The notes under the pieces: model-generated | Told to the model about the DNA's origin: nothing | The model's database searches: none | The model's input: only the letters and a program-made list of their open reading frames with translations | NCBI RefSeq assembly: GCF_003097495.1 | Contig: NZ_QEOP01000001.1 | Span: 1,550,001-1,614,000, forward strand | Direction of reading: 5' to 3' | Length of the DNA stretch: 64,000 nucleotides | From: Amnibacterium flavum | GTDB taxonomy: Bacteria; Actinomycetota; Actinomycetes; Actinomycetales; Microbacteriaceae | Part shown: one piece after another, positions 1-8,143 of the stretch | How positions within the stretch are numbered: position 1 is the first letter of the stretch | Layout: each line of letters starts with the position of its first letter | Position numbers and translations under genes: made by a program

Positions 1-1
1 C

Positions 2-388
2 GGCATCAAACCGGTTATGATCCGCACCGCGACGCTGCTGATCAGCGGCGCGCTCGCGGGAGTCGGCGGTGCCTACCTCTCGATCAGTTCCGTGGCGTCG
101 TTCAATTCGAACCTCACCGGCGGACTCGGCTTCATCGCCTTCGCCGCCGTGATCTTCGGGCGTGCCACGCCGCTCGGCACGATCCTCGCGTCGCTGCTCT
201 TCGCCGTCGCCACCGCGCTGGGCATCCAACTGCAGGGCACCGGAACGGTGTCGCCGCAGCTGCTGCACATGCTCCCTTACGTCGCCACCGTCGTGGCGCT
301 CGCGGTGCAGGCCATCAGCCGCCGCCGCCGTGAGCGCTTCGACGTGTCCGAGACCAATTACGTACCCGCGATCATCCCGCGCGGCTGA
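2..388 (+). CDS. Nucleoside/sugar ABC transporter permease, C-terminal part (cut by window edge)
   Basis: This is the carboxy-terminal ~128 residues of a membrane permease; the frame is open to the window edge, so the true start lies outside. Visible are the segment LLISGALAGVGGAYLSI and two further hydrophobic helices, then a basic cytoplasmic tail. This fits the BmpA-associated nucleoside permease family (NupQ/YufQ type), in which ISGALAGLAGAYL-like text is characteristic. A nucleoside hydrolase starts 20 bp downstream on the same strand, which supports a nucleoside rather than a simple sugar substrate. The specificity is an inference from that neighbour; the permease family itself is seen. 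Confidence 0.8.
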   Translation, partial: GIKPVMIRTATLLISGALAGVGGAYLSISSVASFNSNLTGGLGFIAFAAVIFGRATPLGTILASLLFAVATALGIQLQGTGTVSPQLLHMLPYVATVVALAVQAISRRRRERFDVSETNYVPAIIPRG

Positions 389-407
389 GCGGAGAAGGAA
401 CCACCAC

Positions 408-1382
408 GTGACCACCAGTGAACGGACACCCGTCCTCGTCGACTGCGACACCGGCATCGACGACGCGATGGCCCTGCTCTACCTGCTCCGGCACGAGGGC
501 GTCGAGATCGTCGGCGTCACGAGCGTCTTCGGCAACAACACGGCCGCCCAGTGCGCCATCAACTCGCTGCGCGTGCTCGAGCTCGTCGGCCACCCGGAGA
601 TCCCCGTCGCCGTCGGCGCCGAGGAGCCCATCGCCAGTGAACTCGAGTACCTCGCGACCCACGTGCACGGAACCGACGGCCTCGGGGATGCCGGTCTGCC
701 GCTCGATGTGTCGACCGCGCCCGATGCGCGCAGCGCCATCGAGCTGATCGATGAGCTCGCGACCAGGTACCCCGGCAGGCTGCGGATCCTCGCGATCGGC
801 CCCCTCACCAATCTGGCCGCCGCGCTGCGTGCGCACCCCGATCTCACCGACCGCGTGGCTGACGTCGTCATCATGGGCGGCGCCGCCGACGCGCCCGGCA
901 ACCAGTCCCCTGCGGCCGAGGCCAACATCATCCACGACCCCGAGGCCGCGCAGGAGGTGCTGTCCGCCGCGTGGCCGACGACCCTCGTCCCGCTCGATGT
1001 GACGATGCGCGAGATCCTCACCGAGGACCATCGGGCGGCGCTCGTCGCGTCCGAGGAACCCGCAGCGAACTTCGTGGGCGCGGCGACCGGCTTCTACTTC
1101 GAGCATTTCGGCATGGATTCCTACGGCACGCCCAGTTCGCCGTGTCACGACGCGCTCGCCGCCGGGGTGCTGACCGGCGACGTGGTTCCGCTCGTCGCCC
1201 CGCTCATCGACGTGGTCGTCGACTGCACCGACGGACCGGGACGCGGCGCCACGATCTGCGATACCCGAACCAAGTGGCGGGGCTTCACCGGGCTCACCGG
1301 CGGTAACTGCACCGTCGTGCTCGAGACCGACGGCACCTTCCCCGAGACTCTGGTCGCCTCTCTCACCGCGAGCGGATCGTGA
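408..1382 (+). CDS. Nucleoside hydrolase (IunH/RihA family)
   Basis: A 324-residue nucleoside N-ribohydrolase that should split ribonucleosides into base and ribose in the cytoplasm. The N-terminal calcium-binding signature DCDTGIDD (residues 12-19) is intact, as are the TNLAAAL and MGGAA segments and the late CHDALAAG with the catalytic-site His and Asp. The GTG start at 408 follows a GGAGAAGGA ribosome binding site, so the longer upstream in-frame extension is rejected. It sits directly after the transporter permease and overlaps the next gene by 4 bp (GTGA), indicating a translationally coupled operon. Whether it prefers purine, pyrimidine or inosine/uridine substrates cannot be told. Confidence 0.93.
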   Translation: MTTSERTPVLVDCDTGIDDAMALLYLLRHEGVEIVGVTSVFGNNTAAQCAINSLRVLELVGHPEIPVAVGAEEPIASELEYLATHVHGTDGLGDAGLPLDVSTAPDARSAIELIDELATRYPGRLRILAIGPLTNLAAALRAHPDLTDRVADVVIMGGAADAPGNQSPAAEANIIHDPEAAQEVLSAAWPTTLVPLDVTMREILTEDHRAALVASEEPAANFVGAATGFYFEHFGMDSYGTPSSPCHDALAAGVLTGDVVPLVAPLIDVVVDCTDGPGRGATICDTRTKWRGFTGLTGGNCTVVLETDGTFPETLVASLTASGS

Positions 1383-2158
1383 ACGATCTCGCGGGCAGAA
1401 CGATCGTCGTCACCGGTGCCGCCGCCGGACTCGGCAGGGCCATCTCGGTGCGGCTCGCAGCATCCGGAGCGCACATCGTGGCCGTCGACCTCCGCAGCAG
1501 CGAGGCGACCGTCGATCTGATCGTGGCAGGGGGTGGCTCGGCCCTCGCCGTCCGGGCGGACGTGACCGCGACCGATGACGCCGAGCGGATCATCGGCGAC
1601 GCCCAGGCGATCACCGGCCGCCTCGACGCGGTGGTCAACAACGCGGGTCGCTACGGCGGGTCCGCCATCCTCGACACCACCGACGAGGAGTGGGACGACT
1701 ACCTCGACGTCAACCTGCGCTCGACGTTCGTCATGACGCGCGCGTCGGTGCGCCGCATGATCGAGCAGGACGAACGCGACGGGGTGCGGGGCAGGGTCGT
1801 CAACATGGCCTCGCAGCTCGGCATCACCGGCCCTCCGGCCGCACTCGGTTACGGCGTCGCGAAGGCGGGCGTCATCCAGCTGACCCGCCAGGTCGCCGTC
1901 GACTACGGCAGGCACGGCATCGTCGTCAACGCGATCGCGCCGGGGCGGATCATCACCGGCGACCACCCCGGTGAGCGCGAATACCTCGAGTCAGGAGCCA
2001 TCGACGCCGCGACCGAGTTCTCGCTCGCCCGAACGCCGTTCTCGCGGCTCGGTGCGCCCGAGGACATCGCGGGTGCCGCGGCGTTTTTGGTGTCCGACGA
2101 CTGCCGATTCGTCTCCGGCGCCGTCCTCGCCGTCGACGGCGGCTGGACCGCCTACTAG
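1379..2158 (+). CDS. SDR family NAD(P)-dependent oxidoreductase
   Basis: A 259-residue classical short-chain dehydrogenase/reductase. It has the cofactor motif TGAAAGLG near residue 12, NNAG in the middle, a serine in NMASQLG and the catalytic YGVAK (Tyr-x-x-x-Lys). Asp in AVDLRSS after beta-2 hints at NAD(H) preference. The start codon overlaps the stop of the nucleoside hydrolase, so both are made from one message. By context it may oxidise ribose or a ribose-derived compound, but SDR substrates cannot be read from sequence. An FabG-like role in fatty-acid synthesis is less likely here because no acyl-carrier genes are nearby. Confidence 0.88.
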   Translation: MNDLAGRTIVVTGAAAGLGRAISVRLAASGAHIVAVDLRSSEATVDLIVAGGGSALAVRADVTATDDAERIIGDAQAITGRLDAVVNNAGRYGGSAILDTTDEEWDDYLDVNLRSTFVMTRASVRRMIEQDERDGVRGRVVNMASQLGITGPPAALGYGVAKAGVIQLTRQVAVDYGRHGIVVNAIAPGRIITGDHPGEREYLESGAIDAATEFSLARTPFSRLGAPEDIAGAAAFLVSDDCRFVSGAVLAVDGGWTAY

Positions 2159-2208
2159 ACACCCGGGGCGGCACCGCCTCTCGCAAGCTACAGATAAGGA
2201 ACCCGACG

Positions 2209-2982
2209 ATGTTCGAACTCCACGGCACGGTCACGATCATCACCGGGGCGGCATCCGGAATCGGGGCCGCGACGGCCCGCCGGTTCGCCGCAGCCGGCAG
2301 CGACCTCGTGCTCGCCGATCACTCCTCCGACGGGCACGACATGGACGCGGTCGTCGCGGACGTGCGCGCCGCCGGACGCCGCGTCGATGTAGTGGAGGTC
2401 GACGTGCGGGAGTCATCCTCGGTCGACGCGCTCATCGCGACGGCGCTCGCGAATCACGGCAGGGTCGACACGGTCATCGCGAATGCCGCGATCGCGCGCA
2501 TCCACCCGTTGGTCTCGATGACCGAAGCGGACTGGACCGAGACCATCGACGTCGACCTCACCGGCGTCTGGCGCACCTTCCGGGCCGCGGTCGGTCCGAT
2601 GCGCGAAGCGGGACGGGGGAGACTCCTCGCGACGACCTCGACCGTCGGAGTGCTCGAGTCGTGGGTGAACCATGCCCACTACTCCGCGGCGAAGGCGGGT
2701 ATCGCAGGCATGGTCCGCACCCTCGCGACGGAGCTCGGACCCGACGGCATCACCGTCAACGCGATCGCGCCGGGCATCATCGAGACGCCGCAGACCCTCG
2801 ACCCGGTCAATTCGCTCGGCGCGGCGGGGATCGCCGAGGTGTCGGCGCGGCAGGCGGTCCGCCGCATCGGGCGCCCCGAGGACATCGCCGCCGGCTACCA
2901 CTTCCTGGCCAGCGACGATGCATCGTTCGTGACCGGGCAGGTGCTCGTCATCGACGGCGGGCGCACCCAGCAGCACGGCTGA
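2209..2982 (+). CDS. SDR family NAD(P)-dependent oxidoreductase
   Basis: A second classical short-chain dehydrogenase (257 residues) in the same operon, starting at an ATG preceded by an ATAAGGA ribosome binding site. It shows TGAASGIG for cofactor binding, an NAA triplet in place of the usual NAG, and the catalytic YSAAK. It is related to, but clearly diverged from, the preceding SDR, so this is an old paralogue pair rather than a recent tandem duplication. The pair probably performs two consecutive redox steps on the same carbon skeleton released from nucleosides; that is inference. The gene ends the nucleoside cluster. Confidence 0.88.
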   Translation: MFELHGTVTIITGAASGIGAATARRFAAAGSDLVLADHSSDGHDMDAVVADVRAAGRRVDVVEVDVRESSSVDALIATALANHGRVDTVIANAAIARIHPLVSMTEADWTETIDVDLTGVWRTFRAAVGPMREAGRGRLLATTSTVGVLESWVNHAHYSAAKAGIAGMVRTLATELGPDGITVNAIAPGIIETPQTLDPVNSLGAAGIAEVSARQAVRRIGRPEDIAAGYHFLASDDASFVTGQVLVIDGGRTQQHG

Positions 2983-3051
2983 GGGGCCGATCGCCGTGGC
3001 CGCTGCGTTCGCCGCCGACCCGCCCGTGCGGAGGTCGACTCGACATTCCGG

Positions 3052-3057
3052 TAGAGT
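3052..3057 (+). promoter_or_regulatory. lysA: Candidate -10 element (TAGAGT) for lysA-hom-thrC-thrB
   Basis: The 148-bp gap between the nucleoside operon and lysA contains TAGAGT, a good actinobacterial TANNNT -10 box, about 73 bp before the lysA start. No convincing -35 hexamer is seen at 16-18 bp. There is no recognisable lysine riboswitch or rho-independent terminator in the gap. Confidence 0.35.
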
Positions 3058-3130
3058 TTCGGGCATTCGTCCAGGCTTCAGGGGCCAATCCGGGTCCGCT
3101 CGCCACGCTCATCCTCACTCGTAGGTTCAC

Positions 3131-4558
3131 GTGACCGTGTCGCCCAGCGCAAACCCGCTCGCCCCCGACGGCCTGCGGGTCCCGTCCGACCCCAACCTCC
3201 TCGATCCCGCCATTTGGCCGGCGAGTGCCCATCGGCAGTCCGGTGAACTGATCGTCGGAGGCGTCTCCGCCACCGAGATCGCCGCGCGCTTCGGCACGCC
3301 GGTCTACGTGCTCGACGAGGCCGACGTCCAGCGCCGCGCCACCGAGGTCCGCGACGCGTTCCGCGGTGCGCTCGAGGCTGTCGGGTCGAGCGCCAAGATC
3401 TACTACGCGGGCAAGGCGTTCCTCTCGGTCGCCGTCGTGAGATGGATGGACGACCTCGGTCTCCACCTCGACGTCGCGAGCGGGGGCGAATTCGCCGTGG
3501 CTCTCGCCGCCGGCTTCGACCCGGCACGCGTCGGCTACCACGGCAACAACAAGTCGGTCGCCGAGATCGAACGGGCCGTCGCCCACCGCGTGGGCGCGAT
3601 CGTGCTCGACAGCGAGATCGAGATCGAGCGGGTTGCGGCCGCGGCGCGCTCCGCAGGGGTGTCCCAGCGCGTCCGTCTGCGCGTGAACAGCGGGGTTCAC
3701 GCGTCGACGCACGAGTTCCTCGCCACCTCGCATGAAGACCAGAAGTTCGGGGTGCCGCTCAGCGAGGTCCCGCGTCTCGTCGCCCGCATCCGCGAGCACC
3801 AATCGCTCGACTTCCTCGGCCTGCACTGCCACATCGGCTCGCAGATCTTCGACACCGGCGGTTTCTCCGAGTCGGCGTCCCGCTTGATCGCTGTGCACCG
3901 CGACCTGCTCGCGGGCGGTCCCGTCCCCGAACTCAACCTCGGCGGCGGATTCGGCATCGCCTACGTCGACGGCGACGACCCGACCCCGATCGATCGGATC
4001 GCGGAGCAGATCGCCCAGGCGGTCGCGGGGGAGTGCGCCGCCTTCGGCATCCCCGTCCCCGTCGTCGCGGTCGAGCCGGGCCGCTCGATCATCGGCCCTG
4101 CCGGGCTCACCCTGTACGAGGTCGGAACCATCAAGGACGTGCGGGTCGACCACGACCTGGGCACCGCCGTCCGCCGCTACGTGAGCGTCGACGGCGGCAT
4201 GAGCGACAACATCCGCACCGCGCTCTACGGCGCCGACTACACCGTCCGGATCGCGTCGCGCAGCTCGGACGCCGAACCCGAGCTCGTGCGGCTCGCCGGA
4301 AAGCACTGCGAGAGCGGCGACATCGTCGTCTCGGCCGACTACCTCCCCGCCGACGTCGCCCCCGGCGATCTCGTCGCGGTCGCCGCGACGGGCGCGTACT
4401 GCTGGTCGCTGTCGAGCAACTACAACTACCTCGGTCGCCCGCCGGTCGTCTCCGTCCGCGACGGCCGCGCTCGCGTGCTCGTGCGCGGCGAGACCGAGGC
4501 CGACCTCCTGCGCCGCGATGCGGCGCTCGACGAGCCCAACGACGGGGAAGCCTCCTGA
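3131..4558 (+). CDS. lysA: Diaminopimelate decarboxylase
   Basis: LysA (475 residues) removes CO2 from meso-diaminopimelate to give L-lysine, the last step of lysine synthesis, using pyridoxal phosphate. The PLP lysine is in KIYYAGKAFLS, followed by the HCHIGSQ loop, the glycine-rich LGGGFG phosphate loop, EPGRSIIGPAG and the CESGD segment that contributes a catalytic Cys from the second subunit. Length is normal for actinobacterial LysA, which carry an N-terminal extension. The GTG start at 3131 gives this full-length form. The gene is followed after one base by hom, the usual actinobacterial lysA-hom-thrC-thrB order; argS, often found upstream, is absent here. Confidence 0.97.
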   Translation: MTVSPSANPLAPDGLRVPSDPNLLDPAIWPASAHRQSGELIVGGVSATEIAARFGTPVYVLDEADVQRRATEVRDAFRGALEAVGSSAKIYYAGKAFLSVAVVRWMDDLGLHLDVASGGEFAVALAAGFDPARVGYHGNNKSVAEIERAVAHRVGAIVLDSEIEIERVAAAARSAGVSQRVRLRVNSGVHASTHEFLATSHEDQKFGVPLSEVPRLVARIREHQSLDFLGLHCHIGSQIFDTGGFSESASRLIAVHRDLLAGGPVPELNLGGGFGIAYVDGDDPTPIDRIAEQIAQAVAGECAAFGIPVPVVAVEPGRSIIGPAGLTLYEVGTIKDVRVDHDLGTAVRRYVSVDGGMSDNIRTALYGADYTVRIASRSSDAEPELVRLAGKHCESGDIVVSADYLPADVAPGDLVAVAATGAYCWSLSSNYNYLGRPPVVSVRDGRARVLVRGETEADLLRRDAALDEPNDGEAS

Positions 4559-4559
4559 C

Positions 4560-5873
4560 ATGATCGAATACCGCACGCTCCGCATCGCCCTCCTCGGCGC
4601 CGGCTCCGTCGGCAGCCAGGTCGCGGGCCTCCTGCTCCGCCATGGCGAGGAGCTCGCCACCCGTGTCGGCGCGCGCCTCGAACTCGCGGGCATCGCGGTC
4701 CGCAACCTCGACTCCCCGCGCGATGTCGAACTCCCCGCCGAGCTCTTCACCACCGACGCGCGCGAGCTCATCCTCGGCGCCGACATCGTCATCGAGCTGA
4801 TGGGCGGACTCGAGCCCGCACGCGAGTACATCGCGCTCGCCCTGTCCTCCGGCGCCGACGTCGTCACCGGCAACAAGGCGCTGCTCGCGCATCACGGACC
4901 GGAGCTCTTCGACCTGGCGGAGCAGGTCGGCGCCCAGCTCTACTACGAGGCGGCGGTCGGGGGCGCGATCCCGATCATCCGGCCGCTGCGCGACAGCCTC
5001 GCCGGCGACCGGGTCGACCGGATCCTCGGCATCGTCAACGGCACGACCAACTTCGTGCTCGATCGGATGGACACGGGCGGCGACGACTTCGACGACGCCC
5101 TCGCCACCGCGACGGCCCTCGGCTACGCCGAGGCGGACCCGTCGGGCGACATCGACGGCTACGACGCCGCGCAGAAGGCCGCGATCCTCGCCAGCCTCGC
5201 CTTCCACACCGTCGTGCCGCTCAGCGCCGTCTACCGCGAGGGCATCGCCTCGGTCACCGCAGCCGATGTCGAATCCGCGCGCAAGGCCGGATACGTCGTC
5301 AAGCTGCTCGCGATCTGCGAGCGGGTCATCGATGCCGAGACCGGCGTCGAGGGCGTGAGCGCACGAGTGCACCCGGCACTGGTCTCGCGCCAGCATCCGC
5401 TCGCCGCCGTTCGAGGGGCCAACAACGCGGTGTTCGTCGAGGCGCAGGCGGCCGGCAGTCTCATGTTCTACGGGGCGGGTGCCGGCGGCATCGAGACCGC
5501 GTCGGCGGTCCTCGGCGACGTCGTCTCAGCGGCACGCCGCCACGTCGTCGGCGGACCCGGAGTCGCCGAATCAACTTCCGCCGATCTGCCCGTCTTCGAC
5601 ATCGGCAAGGTGACCACGCGCTACCGGGTCACGCTCGAGGTACTCGACCGGCCGGGCGTCCTCGCCCACATCGCCGGCATCTTCAGCGATCACGGCGTGA
5701 GCGTCGAGGCCGTCGAGCAGTCGGCGAGCGACGGCGAGGGGGGCGGCACCGCTACCCTGGTGATCGGCACGCACACGGCCACCGAGGCCGACCTCTCGGC
5801 CACCGCGGCCGCCCTCGCGGCAGCCGACGCGGTGGTCGCCGTGCAGTCCGTGCTCCGAATCGAAGGGGAGTGA
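4560..5873 (+). CDS. hom: Homoserine dehydrogenase
   Basis: Hom (437 residues) reduces aspartate semialdehyde to homoserine with NAD(P)H, the branch point to threonine, methionine and isoleucine. The Rossmann motif LLGAGSVGSQVA is at residues 10-21. The catalytic domain with GTTNFVL and the EADPSGDIDGYDAAQK block is intact. A C-terminal ACT domain, starting about residue 350 (YRVTLEVLDRPGVLAHIAGI), suggests feedback control, classically by threonine. The ATG at 4560 has a GGGGAAG ribosome binding site within the end of lysA; a longer in-frame upstream extension overlapping lysA is rejected. Confidence 0.97.
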   Translation: MIEYRTLRIALLGAGSVGSQVAGLLLRHGEELATRVGARLELAGIAVRNLDSPRDVELPAELFTTDARELILGADIVIELMGGLEPAREYIALALSSGADVVTGNKALLAHHGPELFDLAEQVGAQLYYEAAVGGAIPIIRPLRDSLAGDRVDRILGIVNGTTNFVLDRMDTGGDDFDDALATATALGYAEADPSGDIDGYDAAQKAAILASLAFHTVVPLSAVYREGIASVTAADVESARKAGYVVKLLAICERVIDAETGVEGVSARVHPALVSRQHPLAAVRGANNAVFVEAQAAGSLMFYGAGAGGIETASAVLGDVVSAARRHVVGGPGVAESTSADLPVFDIGKVTTRYRVTLEVLDRPGVLAHIAGIFSDHGVSVEAVEQSASDGEGGGTATLVIGTHTATEADLSATAAALAAADAVVAVQSVLRIEGE

Positions 5874-5940
5874 CCCCGGCCCGCCCCGCGGGTACGGCCG
5901 TGGTCCCCGCTTCGCAGTCCAAGATCGAAAGGCAGTGACC

Positions 5941-7020
5941 GTGGCCCATTTGTGGCGTGGCGTCATCCGAGAGTTCGCCGACCGTCTCGACGTGAGCGAT
6001 GCGACTCCCGTCATCACGCTGGGGGAGGGCGGCACTCCGCTGATTCCGGCGCGTGCGCTGTCCGAGCGCACCGGTGCCGACGTCTGGGTCAAGTACGAGG
6101 GCATGAACCCGACCGGGTCGTTCAAGGACCGCGGCATGACGATGGCCATCTCGAAAGCCGTCGAGCACGGGGCCAAGGCGGTCATCTGCGCCTCGACCGG
6201 CAACACCTCGGCCTCCGCCGCGGCCTACGCGACGCACGCGGGCATCACCGCGGCGGTGCTGGTCCCCGAGGGCAAGATCGCGATGGGCAAGCTCAGCCAG
6301 GCGGTCGCGCACAACGCGCAGCTGCTGCAGGTGCAGGGGAACTTCGACGACTGCCTCGACATCGCCCGCGAACTGGCGGCGAACTACCCGGTGCACCTCG
6401 TGAACTCGGTCAACCCCGACCGCATCGAGGGGCAGAAGACGGCGGCGTTCGAGGTCGTCAACGTCCTGGGTGACGGTCCCGACTTCCACTTCATCCCGGT
6501 GGGCAACGCCGGCAACTACACGGCCTACCACCGCGGTTACCGTGAGGAGATCGCGCGCGGCGCCGCGTCGACGCTTCCGCGCATGTTCGGCTTCCAGGCC
6601 TCGGGCAGTGCGCCCATCGTCCTGGGCGAGCCGGTCCGTCACCCCGAGACGATCGCGAGTGCGATCCGCATCGGCAACCCGGCCTCGTGGGAGCTCGCCC
6701 TGTCCGCTCGAGATGACAGCGACGGCTACTTCGGTGCCATCGACGACGACAAGATCCTCGAGGCGCATCGCATCCTGTCGGCCGAGGTCGGCATCTTCGT
6801 CGAGCCCGCGTCGGCCATCTCGGTCGCCGGCCTGCTCGAGCGGTCCGAGGCCGGCGCGATCCCCAAGGGCGCGCGCGTCGTGCTGACGGTGACCGGACAC
6901 GGCCTGAAGGATCCCCAGTGGGCCCTTCGCGCGGCCGACGGCTCCGATGTCACGCCCACGATCGTCCCCGTCGACGTCCCCGAGATCGCGGGTGTCCTCG
7001 GCCTGGCGGCCAGCGCGTGA
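5941..7020 (+). CDS. thrC: Threonine synthase
   Basis: ThrC (359 residues) converts O-phosphohomoserine to threonine with pyridoxal phosphate. The PLP lysine lies in NPTGSFKDRGM, the phosphate-binding loop is STGNTSASAAAYA, and the C-terminal VLTVTGHGLKDP block is typical of the short actinobacterial/Bacillus type. Two in-frame GTG codons are possible: 5935 and 5941. The AAGG ribosome binding site at 5929-5932 is only 2 nt from the first but 8 nt from the second, so 5941 is chosen. Its stop overlaps the thrB start (GTGA). Confidence 0.97.
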   Translation: MAHLWRGVIREFADRLDVSDATPVITLGEGGTPLIPARALSERTGADVWVKYEGMNPTGSFKDRGMTMAISKAVEHGAKAVICASTGNTSASAAAYATHAGITAAVLVPEGKIAMGKLSQAVAHNAQLLQVQGNFDDCLDIARELAANYPVHLVNSVNPDRIEGQKTAAFEVVNVLGDGPDFHFIPVGNAGNYTAYHRGYREEIARGAASTLPRMFGFQASGSAPIVLGEPVRHPETIASAIRIGNPASWELALSARDDSDGYFGAIDDDKILEAHRILSAEVGIFVEPASAISVAGLLERSEAGAIPKGARVVLTVTGHGLKDPQWALRAADGSDVTPTIVPVDVPEIAGVLGLAASA

Positions 7021-7976
7021 GCGCACGGGTCGTCGACGAGCTCGCGGGCCGCACCGTCTCGGTGCGCGTCCCCGCGACGAGCGCCAACCTCGGCCCCGGC
7101 TTCGACACGCTCGGACTCGCCCTGTCGCTCTACGACGAGCTGACGGTCACGGTCCTCGACCGTCCCGGCGTGACGGTCGAGGTGCACGGAGTCGGCGAGG
7201 GCGAGGTGCCGACCGATGAGAGCAACCTCGTCGCGCATTCGATCGCCCACGTGTTCGAGCACTACGGCATCGCGCTGCCCGGCCTCCACCTCGTGGCCCA
7301 CAATGTCATTCCGCACGGCCGGGGCCTCGGCTCGTCGGGTGCGGCCATCGTGTCCGGCGTCATGGCGGCCAAGGGTCTGCTCGAGGGCGTCGTCGAACTC
7401 GACTCCGAGCAGCTGCTCGCGCGCGCGACGGCTCTCGAGGGGCACCCCGACAACGTGGCGCCCGCCCTGTTCGGCGGGCTGACGATCGCCTGGGTGACGC
7501 CGAGCGGCCCCCAGCACAAGAAGCTCATGGTGCACCGCGGCGTCTCGCCGCTGGTGTTCGTGCCCGAGCACACCATGTCGACGGCGCTCGCACGCAGCCT
7601 CCAGCCCGAATCGGTGCCTCACGCCGACGCCATCTTCAACGTCTCGCGCTCGGCCCTCCTCGTCGCTGCGCTCGTGCAGAGCCCCGAGCTGCTGCTCGCG
7701 GCGACGGAGGACCGGCTGCATCAGAACTACCGCGCGTCCGCCATGCCCGAGACGTTCCGTCTGGTCACCCTTCTGCGGGAAGAGGGCTACGCGGCGGTCG
7801 TCTCGGGAGCCGGCCCGTCGATCCTCGTACTGGGCAGCGACCCGGTGCAGCGGCTCTCGGCCGCGCGCCTGATCGAGCAGCGCTCCGACACCCCCTGGCA
7901 GGCGCTCATGCTGGCCGTCGACTTCAAAGGTGCTACAGTGTTGACTCATCCGGTGCAGACGCCGCCCTCTTTGTAG
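7017..7976 (+). CDS. thrB: Homoserine kinase
   Basis: ThrB (319 residues) phosphorylates homoserine to O-phosphohomoserine, the substrate of ThrC encoded just upstream. It belongs to the GHMP kinase family: PATSANLGPGFDTLG at the N terminus and the ATP-binding PHGRGLGSSGAA loop near residue 100, with the C-terminal VSGAGPSI motif. The GTG start overlaps the thrC stop by 4 bp, indicating coupled translation and balanced synthesis of the two enzymes. Length is normal. Confidence 0.97.
   Translation: MSARVVDELAGRTVSVRVPATSANLGPGFDTLGLALSLYDELTVTVLDRPGVTVEVHGVGEGEVPTDESNLVAHSIAHVFEHYGIALPGLHLVAHNVIPHGRGLGSSGAAIVSGVMAAKGLLEGVVELDSEQLLARATALEGHPDNVAPALFGGLTIAWVTPSGPQHKKLMVHRGVSPLVFVPEHTMSTALARSLQPESVPHADAIFNVSRSALLVAALVQSPELLLAATEDRLHQNYRASAMPETFRLVTLLREEGYAAVVSGAGPSILVLGSDPVQRLSAARLIEQRSDTPWQALMLAVDFKGATVLTHPVQTPPSL
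7934..7939 (+). promoter_or_regulatory. rho: Candidate extended -10 (TGC-TACAGT) for rho
   Basis: Inside the last codons of thrB is TGCTACAGT, a TACAGT -10 box with an extended-type TG two bases upstream. It would give a rho mRNA with a ~195-nt leader. The -35 region is weak. The assignment rests on the box alone. Confidence 0.3.
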
Positions 7977-8001
7977 CGGCACGAATCACTTGGTCCCCGA
8001 G

Positions 8002-8032
8002 ACAGTGTCATCTGGAAACAGCGTCATCTGGA
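8002..8032 (+). repeat. Two near-identical 15-bp direct repeats in the rho leader
   Basis: ACAGTGTCATCTGGA at 8002-8016 and ACAGCGTCATCTGGA at 8018-8032 differ at one position and are separated by one base. They lie in the rho 5' leader, upstream of a cytosine-rich, guanine-poor segment (about 8061-8100). Together these could be Rho-binding or regulator-binding elements for autogenous control of rho; this is inference. Confidence 0.6.
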
Positions 8033-8143
8033 CGCGAGTTTTCGTCTCGGGCTCGCGATTCGCTCGCCCCCGGACTTTCGTTCCCACTCACCCCCATGTC
8101 TTTGGGGATAGGCCAAAACCTCTTTGTCAATTAAGGCTTCTTC

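Noticed and set aside
2983-3130. A lysine riboswitch before lysA
   Set aside because: The 148-bp gap is too short and lacks the conserved L-box core; only a -10-like box is seen.
2948-4876. A 642-codon minus-strand frame across lysA and hom
   Set aside because: Same reason: the plus strand carries well-recognised lysA and hom, and the minus-strand product shows no domain.
8096-8134. The 12-codon mini-frame upstream of rho as an annotated gene
   Set aside because: There is no ribosome binding site and codon use is atypical; it is kept only as part of a speculative finding.
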